This document shows, piece by piece, positions 32,141 to 43,325 of a stretch of DNA of 64,000 nucleotides. A program made the position numbers and the translations under genes. Under the pieces are notes generated by a model. It did not search any database. It saw only the letters and a program-made list of their open reading frames with translations, and had not been told where the DNA came from. The DNA is from Phytophthora hibernalis (taxonomy: Eukaryota > Oomycota > Peronosporomycetes > Peronosporales > Peronosporaceae), in assembly GCA_012656075.1 (NCBI GenBank), contig JAAKBF010000229.1:372001-436000 (forward strand), in the 5' to 3' direction. Position 1 is the first letter of the stretch; every line of letters starts with the position of its first letter.

Positions 32141-33317
32141 TTAAGCCTCATCGAAGCTGAGCTGACCGATTTCGTCATATGGCGACTCATCGACTTTGCG
32201 GTGCCCAGGGTAATCGTCTTCATCACTGAGTTGATCATCCCCAGGGGCTGCAAGTGCTGCGGCGTCCGATCGGATCAGGCGACGGAGCTCGGCGGCTTCT
32301 TCAGCGGTGATGAGTTCTGCCATCGGGCGTCGATCTGGCTGATCGCTGGCCTTCTTGGGAGTTTGCATGTGCGAGTCGTCGAAATACGGTGTTCCCTCAG
32401 TGCTCCGGAATACGCCACGCTTCGTCTCGGGTGTCTTCGGGAACGGAACTTTCGCTGGGTCTTCACTCGGCTCGGGAAGACGTACGGCTCAGTGACGTAC
32501 GGTTGTGGTTGAGCCGCTTTGGTCTCGTCGAGTTCATCAGCTCGGCGAGCCTTGGGTAATTATCGCTTTGGTCCACCTTGCATCAAAACAAGTCTGTCAA
32601 CCTGCGCTTCCATCTCATCCGCTCGACGCCGACCGTGTGCACACTCCAAGATGTCAGCGCCGCTTTCGATGTCTTATGGTCGCACCGGTATCCCATCGCT
32701 CGGAGTAATAACACCGTGTCCTCGACGAGTTGGTCCATCATTTGGGCTATTGATGGGTTGACTCCGTTCCTCGCTGAGTTGAGACCACTTCGCTTGACAC
32801 ATGTTTGCGTCCCAAACAAGTCTGTCAACTTGCGCTTTCATCTCATGACACATGTACATCGGAGCGAACATGTTGATCCACCGACTGTTGGTCTTCATTT
32901 CTTCGACGAGTCGGGCCAGGACTCGGTTCGCTTTTGGTGTTTCGACATTCTTTGTCGCCTTGGGAACAAGCGGCGGTCGGTCACGTCTTGTTCGTCGACA
33001 TCGACATCGCCGAGCTCTGATGCGAGGTTCCGCTCGACTGGGCGAGGAGCTCCCATGCGGGTCATCTGCAGCGACAACTCGTCGACTTCATCACAGAGGT
33101 CGACAACTCTCTTCACGTCGTCATACTCCGTCCCTTCATCATCATCCTTCTCTTCTTCTTCTTCTTTCTCCTCGCTTCCATGGTCTTCATTATCGTCGAA
33201 ATCGTCAAACTGGACGGAGCGCGTCACCTCCGCGTCCGCGGCGGTAATGCTGGCTCTCGTCGAGTTCGACTCATCGAGCGGCGACCCTCCGGCCGTCGCT
33301 GGGCTTGCGTCGCTCAA
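32141..33317 (-). pseudogene. N-terminal Gag region of gypsy family 1
   Basis: From a likely start at 33317 (MSDASPATAGGSPLDESNS) runs a very acidic stretch (EEKEEEEEKDDDEGTEYDD), ending at a stop at 32895. Adjacent frames continue with MFAPMYMCHEMKAQVDRLVWD (32898-32674) and a Glu/Ala-rich segment (32368-32141) leading to the capsid. Stops and frameshifts prevent one reading frame. A local duplication repeats a CAAACAAGTCTGTCAAC-type segment near 32585 and 32815. Confidence 0.6.
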
Positions 33318-33383
33318 ATTTGGCGGTCCCTTGACAGTCTTCTCTCAGTTGTTGCTTGGTACCTGCAAAACAAAGCACACCCC

Positions 33384-33405
33384 TGAATCCCGGGTCGCGG
33401 CACCA
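33384..33405 (-). promoter_or_regulatory. tRNA primer-binding site of gypsy family 1
   Basis: On the element's sense (minus) strand TGGTGCCGCGACCCGGGATTC lies 2 bases after the 5' LTR end (33408). The plus strand reads like a tRNA 3' end (TGAATCCCGGGTCGCGGCACCA), T-arm side plus CCA. I cannot assign the amino acid. This fixes the orientation and identifies 33408-34482 as the 5' LTR. Confidence 0.85.
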
Positions 33406-33407
33406 GT

Positions 33408-34482
33408 TGTGGTGTTGTGATTCACAGAAAACGTCGTTAGTTCGGCTTCCACGCAACAGCACAACAATTTGCCGAGTCAGGTCGGCGATGTTGGGCTTGC
33501 GCAGGGTTCCTATCGGTTCCCTTTGCGGCTCGTCCCAGCCGCGGTTCAGTTGAGTGTTGTTCCCAACAAGTACCAAGCTCCAAACTCTTCAGAGACTCGC
33601 CTGAGCGGGGCAATCTCCGTGCGAACCCTGTGCCCTCCACCAAAGGATGGACGGCAGCGCGCGAGCGCGTTTACAGGTCACCAGGCGCATATTACGCCCA
33701 TCTAAGAGGTTACGGTCTCCTGGGTTGTGCAGACCCACCGGCTCGTCCAATCGACGAGACTTGTCTTCGTTTGGTAGCGAGAAGTGCCCGCCCCGGGCCG
33801 ACCTTGATCTCTTGGCGCTACCAGACGGCTCCCCACAAGCTATGCCTCTCAGGGAACGACGGCAGACATAATCCAGCCCACGCAGGGACTTACCGGATAA
33901 CTGTACGCTGTTCTTGGACTTAGAAGATTCTGCTAAGAACCTTTCGGGCTCTTCCCTATGGTCCTCTATCTGTCTTTAACAAATATCTAATGAAATGAAG
34001 TCGTTACAGATCTCCCTGCGACTCTTCGCTCAGATCCGTCCCTTGGTGTCGAGCTGTTTACCTACCTCTCGGCGACTCTTCGCCCAAATCCTGATTTATC
34101 CCCCCGGTTAATATATCTCCCTCGAGGCATATTCTCGCCAAGTCGACTTTCGCTGAGTCCAACTTTCGCCGAGTCGATTATCGCCGAGTCCAGCTAAGTG
34201 CGGTTCCCGACCAAGTCCGTTCCCTGTTGAGTGCGATGTACCCACTTGGCGGTGTATCCACTTGATCCTCTTGAGCGCAATGTACCCACTTGGCGGTGTA
34301 TCCACTTGATCCTCTTGAGTGCGATGTACCCACTTGGCGGTGTATCCACTTGATCCTCTTGAGTGCGATGAACCCACTTGGCGGTGTATCCACTTGATCC
34401 TCTTGAGTGCGATGTACCCACAGGTCTAGTTTAGGCGTCCCTAGTGTAGGGTCACCCAAAATCTGGATTTCCCTACACCACA
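33408..34482 (-). repeat. Gypsy family 1, 5' LTR (right copy)
   Basis: A near-identical partner of 19664-20669, TG...CA bounded, 1075 bases, carrying four full copies plus a partial of the 44-bp tandem unit (34231-34425) and three TCGCYGAGT-type motifs (34147-34190). Confidence 0.87.
34231..34425. repeat. 44-bp tandem repeat in LTR (four units plus partial)
   Basis: Units start at 34231, 34275, 34319, 34363 and 34407, with exact 44-base spacing. The 3' LTR has only two units, so the array changes length between LTRs of one element. Confidence 0.92.
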
Positions 34483-34746
34483 GTGGAGTTTTCCTATTTC
34501 CTTTTTCGAGACCATGGTCCCGAACACAATGCTGTTACCGATAATAGACGAAAAATTGCCTTTTTCGGTGTAGTAACCACGTTTTGGTGTAAATTCGGTA
34601 GCGTGAGCAAGGCTTGATTTGGTGGGTTAGGGTTAAGAGAGGGGTGATTTTCAGATCTGCCAAACCCGGTCAAACGATAGTTTGAATCCGCCAGGCCTCA
34701 CCCAATGTTCATTCTTTCACTTCCTTGGTCATTTACTGTCAGTTTA

Positions 34747-35122
34747 GGCCGAGTTCCAACAGTGTGCCACCGCGCCTGACGCAGGGCCATGACTCAACTC
34801 TTGCAAGGCACCACGGATAGTAAAGAAATACTGCGTTTCACACTATGTTAAAGCCCTTCTGGGTCCATGGCAACCACAGTGTTAGTATCCATTTCTGTTC
34901 AGGAGAGCTTGATTTGGATGCTGGAGCAGGCGTTTGCTCGCAGGGAAGATAAGTTTTCACGATAGTGGCTTTGACCCTCCCAAGGCACATGGCATGACCG
35001 ATTGCCATGGCACGATGCCGTGCCATTTCATGGCAGCGCAAATCTATTCATCGCTATGTCTTCACCAATAGAATTTGAGGTGGTACGGCATGGCAGGCGT
35101 GGCTCGCAGTTAGAATCCGGCC
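34747..35122. mobile_element. PIF/Harbinger-like MITE, copy 2, with TTA target duplication
   Basis: A 376-base element starting GGCCGAGTTCCAAC and ending with the related complement (GCAGTTAGAATCCGGCC), flanked by TTA at 34744-34746 and 35123-35125. GGCC ends and a TTA duplication fit PIF/Harbinger-derived MITEs. It matches copy 1 at 14250-14631. Confidence 0.78.
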
Positions 35123-36671
35123 TTAGAGTTTTCTATCGAGCTCACGCATGCCTCGATCGCTCTCATTTTGGCTTACCTAGAGCTTTTGATCCTCTCGATA
35201 CTCTTCACTTTCAGGATTTGAGTGCTATGACACCCGTCCTCGAAATGATGCAAGCATTCGGTATCACTTTCTGTAACAACAACACGATCCCCCTGGTCCA
35301 AGTGAAGAACGTTCTGGGCTGAAATATTTAAGGTACATGTATATGATTAGCAGGAAATTTGAATTTGCGTTGAACAGGTTTTGCTCGTTCGTGTTCCAGG
35401 GTACCGCCACCATAACGCGATCGTACAACAGAAAATATGGCAACCTTACGCCCAAAAAGGGGCTAAAATAACTATAAAGGCAGATGGCGCTGGGTAATCT
35501 TTCTTGAGAGCGGTTAGTTTGCAGGTTAGTTTACAAGGCCACAACGATCTCGTCATCACCTTGTCTAATTTTAGAGAAAGTTAGGACACTCAGAAGACGT
35601 GTAAACCACACATTATTATGTTGTGACACAACCCTGTGTAAATCACATATCTCACACTTGGCGATTTTTCGCGAAGAGCCAAGCTTTCCACAAGAAGGAA
35701 GGTCACCGCCAAAAGAAACAAGATCCCCGCACAAGTCAAGGTCGCTGCAAGGGCCAAGACCGCAGCAAGGGTCTAAGACCACCGCAACTGCCAAGGTCGC
35801 TGCAAGGGTCACAACAATCAAGGCCGCTAGGTCGCTGCAAGGTTGGATTAAAGAACCCTGGCACGTGAGTTGGACCGGGTGAGGCTGGACGAGCTTGCCG
35901 AGATGAAGAAAAGGTGGAGAAGCTGGATATGAAACATCGGGAGAAGATATTGGGCGTCCAGCTGGAGTTTCGGTCTCTAATTGTAGACAAAGAGGAACGC
36001 AGTTCTGCATTGGCAGAAGCTGTGCGGGAGGAAATACAACTCAGGATCATGTGCTGTCATTTGGAGTGCCACTGGTGATGGCGATCAACAGACTAAAGAG
36101 TAAACAAGGAAAATATCTGTATTAAAAGGTTAAATACAGATCCAGCAGCAATCTTATTTGAGCTCGCCTTGTAGCTTCTGGTGGATTTCGCGTGCCGTAA
36201 CCGTAACGGATATGGGCATAGTTCTCTCCAGCGAATAGTGCATTATCACCAGGCCTCCTTAATAATAGGAATTTTAGGTGAAATCCCAAATCTCCCACTT
36301 TTAAATTTCGTTTGGTCCCACCTGAAACGACCAAAATAATTATCAAACTCATCTTGGTAGAGGTATTTACACTGGCTGCACCGGCACGCCGGCCTCCAAT
36401 TACGTGTGAGTCGCCCGTGGCCTGCACTTCAAATACATAGTCACCTACTTTGAAATGCAACAGAGTGTTCTGTATCACTTTCTCCTTAACATTGCATAGT
36501 ACATGTAGTGTCCTTTTTGACGTCATGGTGCATTTCGCTTTGAACGAATGCATCCACAAATTTGTCTCCTTGCTTTTTCTCTGCACGGGTATACTACATA
36601 GCGTGGCGTTGGGGTTTGACCCTGCTCGCCAGTTGCTGATAACCGAAGTTTCTTTTGGTGAAAGGAGGTGA
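35123..36671. other. Repeat-poor stretch without a recognised gene
   Basis: GGTCGCTGCAAGG occurs three times (about 35740, 35795, 35830) among related AAGACCGCAGCAAGG-like units, giving a low-complexity patch. A 154-codon minus-strand ORF (36122-36586) and a 159-codon one (35531-36010) show no motif, and the latter crosses the repeat patch. I do not call either a gene. Confidence 0.5.
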
Positions 36672-37384
36672 CAACGCCACCAGATTGGCTAATCTCATTT
36701 CCCGCGCAGTAGCGACACCTGAATGATAGTGACCGAGGTATAATATAAAAACCCGGCCGATGTTATAACCTCGTTTTGTATCTATCTTGGTATCGTACCC
36801 TCGACCATTTAGAGCAGGCTCTAGGATCTCTTATTGAGATCTGTTCACATTTGATATTTGTATTTAATTATAGCAGGACTACAGAGGCTCTCAGAGCCGT
36901 ACAAAACCATAAATAAATCAGCAGTCCCCACAAATCACCAAGGGTCAAGTCCGTCTTCGGTAAGTCTAATTAACTTGTCAACGCTCGGCTGCGTGGGATG
37001 CCTCTCAGCGAGCTCAAGGTACAGTTTGTTACTGATCAATACCAGGAGTGGGCCGAGAGTTTGGGAGCGACAGGGAGGGTCTTTCCTAGTTATAATATTG
37101 GGACCGAGTGTTCCCGAGTTTATTTTACTACCCACCGAGGTTTTACATCGGCAAACCCGTATAAGGCTTGACACCCGATACCCTTCCCTATGATGGACTG
37201 CGGGGTTCGCTCGAAAGCGCAATTTTTCATAGTAGTCCGCGCTCGTGGCTTGTGGTGCAGGTTGTTGGGTTGGACAAATACAACCTAGGTGTACAGAGGG
37301 TGTACAACCAACCCGGCGTAAGGGATCGTTCCTGGTCTTCAGGTATTGATCCAACGTTCGTTGACTGTTGTAAGAGAAGAAGGA
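36672..37384 (+). mobile_element. LTR-retroelement remnant, copy 2 (LTR plus leader)
   Basis: The same sequence family as 12291-13380, without the MITE. It contains GTATAATATAAAAACCCGGCC (promoter-like), CAGAGGCTCTCAGAGCC, ATAAATAAATCAGCAGT, and the leader ending CTTCAGGTATTGATCCAACG just before an ATG at 37385. The exact LTR ends are not clear. Confidence 0.65.
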
Positions 37385-38170
37385 TGCGGTCGCTCGCGCC
37401 AAACCTCTCAGAGGAAATGGATGAAGTGGCTGGTCCCGAACTAGCTAACGGAGACCATTATGATGTCTCCAACGATATGCGATCGTTGGTGATGGCCGAG
37501 AATGCGATTCCTTGGTCGAATGTGCGCAAGCCTCCCCTCAATGGAGACACACCAGCCGCCAATAAAGTCCTCGGCCGATGTGCGGAGGTAATGAAGACCA
37601 AGAGTAACTGAATGCGAGCCTTCGCAATACGCCAAGCAATTTGGATCGATCTTGGTGGCGAATTGATGGTTCCCGTAGAACCTGGAGTGGCCGAGGACAC
37701 GGTGCAATTTTCCAGTGCGATGAGGTGTGAGGCCAAGGCGCTACCAACTTAGGCGGATCTCCAAAGTTGGGCACCCGACGAGGCAGCCTCCACGCTCCGC
37801 AGGTGGAAGCAGAAGCTTCGGACTGTCTTTGGGGTAGTCAAGGCTGGGGCTGGCCGTCGAGCGGGCGTTCAACACGCGGTTAGATCGGCCGATCCGTCCA
37901 ACGTCCTGCTACCACCGACGCCAGAAACAACCTGGGGTGCCGACCGAAGCCGGCGCATTCTCGATCAACGGTGCGACATCCACGTACTTCCAACACTCGC
38001 ACAGGTTGACACCCAGGTCCGCGAGTCGAGCGAAACGTCTGGATGCGACGGCCGAGGGTGCCCGCACCGCGCCTACCGCCGACCGAATGATAGGTCGAAC
38101 TCCCAACCGACGCTACGAGTCGCGGGACGACTCCTCGGACGACGGTGCGATCGACGTCGAAGACGTCTAG
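37385..38170 (+). pseudogene. Gag-like ORF after LTR remnant copy 2 (broken)
   Basis: The frame from 37385 (MRSLAPNLSEEMDEVAGPE...) stops at 37609-37611. A later frame (37937-38170) carries a Ser/Arg/Asp-rich end (RTPNRRYESRDDSSDDGAID). The position just after an LTR and leader suggests gag, but no capsid signature is clear. The element ends within 100 bases, next to the MULE transposase 3' end, so it is truncated. Confidence 0.45.
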
Positions 38171-38195
38171 GGTGACCTGACGGGGAGTGGGCACG

Positions 38196-41100
38196 CTAGA
38201 TCCGCGAACTGAGCTCCACAGACGGCGGGAGCTCACCACCTAGGTTTGAGATCATGACGCATCTGCCTACCTTATTCAATGCGGTCAATGATGGAGTAGT
38301 CGTTTCTGAATCATCTCCTTCCGGCGACCTTACTTTCGGCAACCTTAACTTGGACATACGCACAATAGGATGTAACGTGTCGGCTGCAGAAGCGAGTTCT
38401 TCTTTGATGTTCAATGTCGCGAACGTACTCCGTCGCTTGTGAAAATAAATTGCAGGAAGCATCTTAAAACCATGGGCTTTGTTTTCCACGTGCATCAAAT
38501 GGTGACATGTCAAGTGATTTCTTCTGTAAAACAAACAAGTGCATGCCCAATCTGCATCATCACACGTATAGGTTTGACTCGAGCGGTAAACTTTTCAAAT
38601 CGACCCACTTGAACCACACTCGCAAATTGCAATCTCCATTAGATTTAAAAATCGTTACCATTTCATGTTCACCTTCTCTAAAACCTTCGCTGACAGCCTG
38701 CTGGCCACTGCCCTCAAAAACCTTGGAACTGTCTTGGTCACACCCGACGTTGAGTGTTATTTCCCAATCTCTGAAATGATCTGCTGTGTAATGGCCATTA
38801 GATGCTGGAGCAATCCCGCAATGGTCTTGCCAATTCTTGTCGTTAGTCCGAGCAGCGTTTTCAATAGTTTCCAATTAGACTCGAAGCGGTTCGTAGTTAT
38901 GTTGCCCGCAGTAAAATATTGGCCACGAGAAACAATGACCACATTCCACGGCACGTGTTCCAGTTCTTGGTAAAGTAGGAGAAAAGGTTGGTCGTGCAGT
39001 ACCGCTCGAACGCCTCGAAGTCAGCTTCATTACCTTCTTGGGTCGTGCTGTTTATCATGATATGTGCAATTGATTCACAGAAGCGTTAAACCCACACAAA
39101 TGTACATATAAAGCATCTTTATAATCAGGCTGAGGAGTCCTTCACGCTGACTGCTCTTGAGCCGATATGTTGACCGCAGCAGTCATTCTTCCCTATTATG
39201 ATGCATGACCCTTTTCCAATAAGAGATGGCATGAAACTGACAGAGTAAGACGTTCGCTCTGGGGAATGTTTCTTCGAGAACACGCCATTCGACAAAGTCT
39301 TTGTCGATAACCACAGTTGCGACGTCTTCCCAACTTGGATTTTTCCATGAAGTAACCCAGAACGAATGCATCGTCATGGCCTGCTCATTCAAGCAAATGA
39401 AGCCGACTACCGGGAAACCTCTAGTCTTAGCTGTGGTGACGACCAAGCTCCCTACATACCATAAACAAATAAAATCCGGCTAATCAATAACGTTGCTTTA
39501 TAGATGACATGACTTCTATAATTTCGTATGGTCGATCTAAGAAATTGAACGCATTGGCGGCATCACAAACCGGTATCGTCGTTCCTTTTTGTGGTTGCTC
39601 AGCTATCCTAACCTATTTCGATGTCGAGCTGAAAACTGAATAATGGATGGCTGATTGATTCGTGCGGATGATCTTGCACGGCCGGTCTGGTCCGTTATGG
39701 CTTTTCACCATTCGGGTAATCCATTTTGTTGTGAATGGCGTTGACATCCTCTTCAGCGTTGACTATTTCCACTGGTACATCAGGATAGTACCCTAAATAT
39801 TGCGGCGGAATCCAAGTCGAACAATGGGTCGTGAAATGTAGTTGGATCGGCGTTACTAAAAGCATGAAAGGACTTACGATGCTCACGACGGGTATGCAGC
39901 GTGTCGATTCTCTTTTTAGAACCTCTCTCAACCTTGATATTCGACAACTACCAACTGGTACTATCGCTCGGATAAAACGCTTTGATAAACCTTGTTGGAG
40001 AAGCTGAAGGGCGGCTCCCTCAGACTGTTGCCACTCGGTGCCCCTTACACCTGTATCACACGTATCCCAATCTGCTCGAATCTTTTTGTCACGCTCTTCT
40101 CCCAGCCTCTCGACCGCGCGCACATAGGCTGCCTCATCCCGACTGGGGTCATTCTTGCGTTTTCCCGGTGGCTCGGTCGATCGCGAACCCCTGATCGTCG
40201 TGGGGGAATTCTCCTCAATCTGCTATTGTGATAATGAATCTTCATCGACGGGGTGAGAGTGCCATTCGGTCCAATCCCATTTTTGTGGGGTGACCAAAAA
40301 TGAATAAATACCTCCGCCATATCGTTTTTGGCGGGGAACACAGGGCCCCGTCAATGCGTTCATATGATAATAGCATTCGCACCCAAATTATACCCGAGAT
40401 TATTCGTGCCGTGCGTGAAGTCCATCGTCAAGACCCTCCCCAATCGCTCAAACATCATCTTTTGAACCTTCGTCTGCATGCCGATCCCGCTAGTTACATC
40501 CATTTGGTCTTGGAAAACAAGAACATCACTGCCGTCGAGCTGGCGAAGAGCATGCATCATATCGTTCAGTCGATTTTCGCCGGCGTCCTGGCCCATGATG
40601 CTGCGATTAAGATTCCGCGTTCGTTGAAGTGTCGCCTTGCAATCTATATCGCACACAAGAAACACATATAATACCAATACATTTAGCCCGATACACCAAT
40701 GTACAAACAAACTAAATCGCTTACCAATGCGTTTGTTCAGGAAATTTGGACACGGGCGTCTGCCAAACTTTTCACGTCCTTGTGGTCCTGGTCGTCGAGC
40801 GACAGCGCCTCTGTTGTCAAGTATGACGAGGCTTGAGAAAGCGACGTCAGATGGGAGTGCGTGTGGTTCTGTAAACCTTAACACAGGAAGAGTAAGTAGC
40901 ATAATACAAAAACAGCGACATATTCGTGCTCGTCTGGTTCCGTTTCGCGATCTCGTACGTGTTACCAACAACACGACAAACGATTACTGTCATTCGCGCT
41001 TTGCACTTGCAATATCGCGACTTGCGGTTGCGATGTCCTTTCGATCGAGACCCTTGCAAAACTCTGTGCGTGCAGCAGTAAACCTTGTGTGTCCACCTGA

Positions 41101-41586
41101 ATTGAGTAGGCATTTGATCCTTGGACTTACTGTATATCAATAAGATAACAAGCGTATTAGTTAGAATAAATAATACAATTATCAGAAAAATGTACTTACC
41201 GGTTCCAAAGTGCCGTAGTTTGAGAGCTACGGACGCGAAACTTCAGATAATACTCCTTTTGTACTTCTGGAGGTTTTGTCGAATTCATCCCAGCTGTCAA
41301 TCATTATTCTGGGTTGAAACGGCGGAACAACATTCACGATCGCATCCTCCCCATTGTCCATGTCACCCATCTCGCTAGCCTGCTTGCTCGTGCGTTTTTG
41401 AGGCGATAATTCCGTCTCCGTGCTTGGTTTCGATACGATGACAGCTTCACGCAAGCAGTCTTTCGATTCTGCACCCTGAGCTGCCGATTTCTGTTTCTTG
41501 AGAGGATGGGAGGATGGGTCAGGAGGAGAGTGGCGTTTCTTGGATCTGAATTCCTTCTTCTTTGACTTGGTTTCAGTTAAATTCAT
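38196..41586 (-). pseudogene. FAR1/MULE-type transposase pseudogene with SWIM zinc finger
   Basis: Minus strand, N to C: a basic N-terminus (41586), DSWDEFDK (about 41310) and a GT-AG intron at about 41131-41202. Next is the FAR1-like part QFRWTHKVYCCTHRVLQGSR, with a basic SKGHRNRKSRY stretch (41110-41000). The MULE core follows: VLVFQDQMDVTSGIGMQTKVQ and VLTMDFTHGTNNLGYNLG (40500-40380). After a gap of about 900 bases come VVTTAKTRGFPVVGFICLNEQA and VIDKDFVEWRVLEETFPRANVLLCQFH (39446-39183). The rest is RGQYFTAGNITTNRFESNWKLLKTLLG (38954-38800), CNLRVWFKWVDLKSLPL (38600), and a SWIM-like TCHHLMHVENKAHGF (38500). Several frame changes make it inactive. This gives nearly the full domain order of an oomycete MULE. 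Confidence 0.8.
39470..40375. other. 900-base interruption of the MULE transposase
   Basis: Between NNLGYNLG (ends about 40380) and LVVTTAKTRG (begins about 39460, just after a TATGTAG acceptor-like site) lie 900 bases with no transposase homology. A 142-codon minus-strand ORF (39695-40123) has no known motif. A GT at the upstream junction and AG at the downstream one would allow an intron, probably enlarged by an insertion. Confidence 0.4.
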
Positions 41587-42427
41587 AAAACGTTAGCCGA
41601 ACAATAGAGCGACGTTAACCAATCACTAAATCAACCATACGTGAAAGCAACATTAAAATAAATACCTGATGGCGACTTGTCGCTCTTGGCCTTCTGCTTG
41701 ATTTGCTTTTGTAGTTTGCATCCTAAACAACATGTACGAACACGAGTGAGATATAACCAATGTTAGTACGAACGACAACATTCGGACACATAACGACGAC
41801 ATCTTATCGGCTATTTCAGTTTCGTCGTCAGATACTTCAAAGGGAAGTCGCTCCTCGCTTTGTCTTCATATGCTTCTTCCGTGGCGTAGTCCTCGTCACT
41901 GCCGTTGCCTTGTTCGATGGAAAGCGTAGCCAGCATGTAGTTTAAACCGCTTTTGATATGATCCCGCAAACGCCGTACTTCTATATGCATACGAACTGTG
42001 CCATCTCCCCACACATTTTCTGCCGTAAATTTGCGTACCGTGCGTATCGACGCCCTGAGTTTGAGCCATGTCACCGTGTGCCGCGTATGCTCCACGCACT
42101 GCTTGTGCTCCGCGCACTGCTTTAACTACGCGCGGTGCTTGTCCTCCGCGCGCCGTGTGGTCCGCGAAATCCTCCCTCCGGTGCGTTTTCGAAAATGAAA
42201 AGCTCTGGCTGGTCGTACATAACTGAATCGTACCTACGAAAATGTACTAATCGAAGTATGAGGTATGAATTACGTACCTAAGGGTGCCATTGTTTTGTTT
42301 TGCCGTTCAGTTAAGCTAAGTCACCTCCTAACGCGACTCGAGCCTGATTGGCTAAACGGACTTCACCAGACAATTTAGCCAATCGTCAGGGACGTTGTTA
42401 CTGTCTGGTGAAGTGTAAGATCCGTCG
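41587..42427. other. Stretch without a recognised gene
   Basis: A 94-codon minus-strand ORF (41811-42095) is unrecognised. Between 42070 and 42160 a roughly 20-base unit (GCTCCRCGCACTGCTTGT-like) repeats imperfectly about four times. Confidence 0.45.
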
Positions 42428-42958
42428 CATGAGCCTGACCGAGAAAGCTGCAGCGCTTAGTGTGTGTAGTGCTGTCGTTGTGGCGGCTGGCGCTGGCGCT
42501 CTCGCAATTGAGAATAAGGTTAAGAGCCCGATTCTTATCGTGAATCGCTTGGACTTCGGAAGGATTTTGAACGCGTCGACTGGCGACGCGTGATTCCGGA
42601 ATAATGTGCGATGTAGTAACAGCAGTGATACCTTCTTGGCGTTTGTCGGCATCTCGCAAGATCGGAAGTTCGAGTTTTGTACGATGCTACGTTGCTCACA
42701 CAGCTGTACCAAGCGTGTCGCTGTGCGTCCGAAGAAGGACTTCAATATCTGAATCAGACCATTCATGGGGCGGTTTTGCCATATTCTTTGGGGCCTGCCG
42801 CGCTAGGTCAGCATCTGAGCTATCCTTGCGGAGTCATCATCGTCTGCTCACGCTGGCCGGTGGCGTCTCGTGGAAGCTCTCTGAAGGCACGCCGCAGTCG
42901 GCCTCTCCGCTCTCGCTTACCATATTGGGCTCTGCTCCTCGAATGGGGAGAAATGTAA
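42428..42958 (+). pseudogene. Possible PIF/Harbinger-like transposase N-terminal fragment
   Basis: MSLTEKAAALSVCSAVVVAAG...VKSPILIVNRLDFGRIL, followed after a stop by FRNNVRCSN, resembles the start of oomycete Harbinger-type transposases as I remember them (a helical lead, then NRLDF...FRN.FR.S). Downstream frames (42604-42958) hold no DDE triad that I can see. The weak resemblance and stops make this tentative. Confidence 0.3.
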
Positions 42959-43325
42959 TTAATTGGCTGCTCAAGCGACGCAAAACAAAGACCACTCTAC
43001 CTTAACCAAATTGTTTCTCTTTATCTTCACCAGACGGAAGAACAAAACAAAGACGCCCTACGACAACGCTGGAAAATTTGAAACTTATCCGTAATTTTTA
43101 AAAACCCTAAAGCCACCCTACATGTCTCAGATTGCCTAGAGCGACCATAACTTATGGTTGCGGTAACCACTTCGGTGCATCATTCCAATATAATCCCCGA
43201 TTGATGGGGTGTGCTATCCTTATGGCCAGCACTGTAGTATCCCGCAACTACAACTCACTAAATCAAGATCATATTTTTCCATAGTGACCAATTTTTGAAC
43301 ACACGAGGTCAGGTTTTTCGAGGGA

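Larger units (their letters stand above)
19664..34482 (-). mobile_element. Ty3/gypsy LTR retrotransposon, family 1, about 14.8 kb, minus orientation
   Basis: Two direct LTRs (19664-20669 and 33408-34482) bound an internal region whose coding order on the minus strand is gag, zinc knuckles, protease, reverse transcriptase, RNase H, second RNase H, integrase, chromodomain. The 5' LTR is therefore the right one, and a tRNA-like primer-binding site sits 2 bases inside it. The LTRs are highly similar apart from tandem-repeat number, so insertion was fairly recent, yet every ORF has stops or frameshifts. A 3.8-kb plus-strand ORF region lies between chromodomain and 3' LTR. No 5-base target duplication is visible (AAAGA left, GTGGA right), so one end may have recombined. 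A solo LTR of the family is at 59056. Confidence 0.85.

Noticed and set aside
33384..33405. tRNA-like 3' end
   Set aside because: No cloverleaf upstream; its position 2 bases from an LTR makes it a primer-binding site, not a tRNA gene.
34623..34635. GGGTTAGGGTTAAG, telomere-like
   Set aside because: Only two units, internal, and not the TTTAGGG unit usual in oomycetes.
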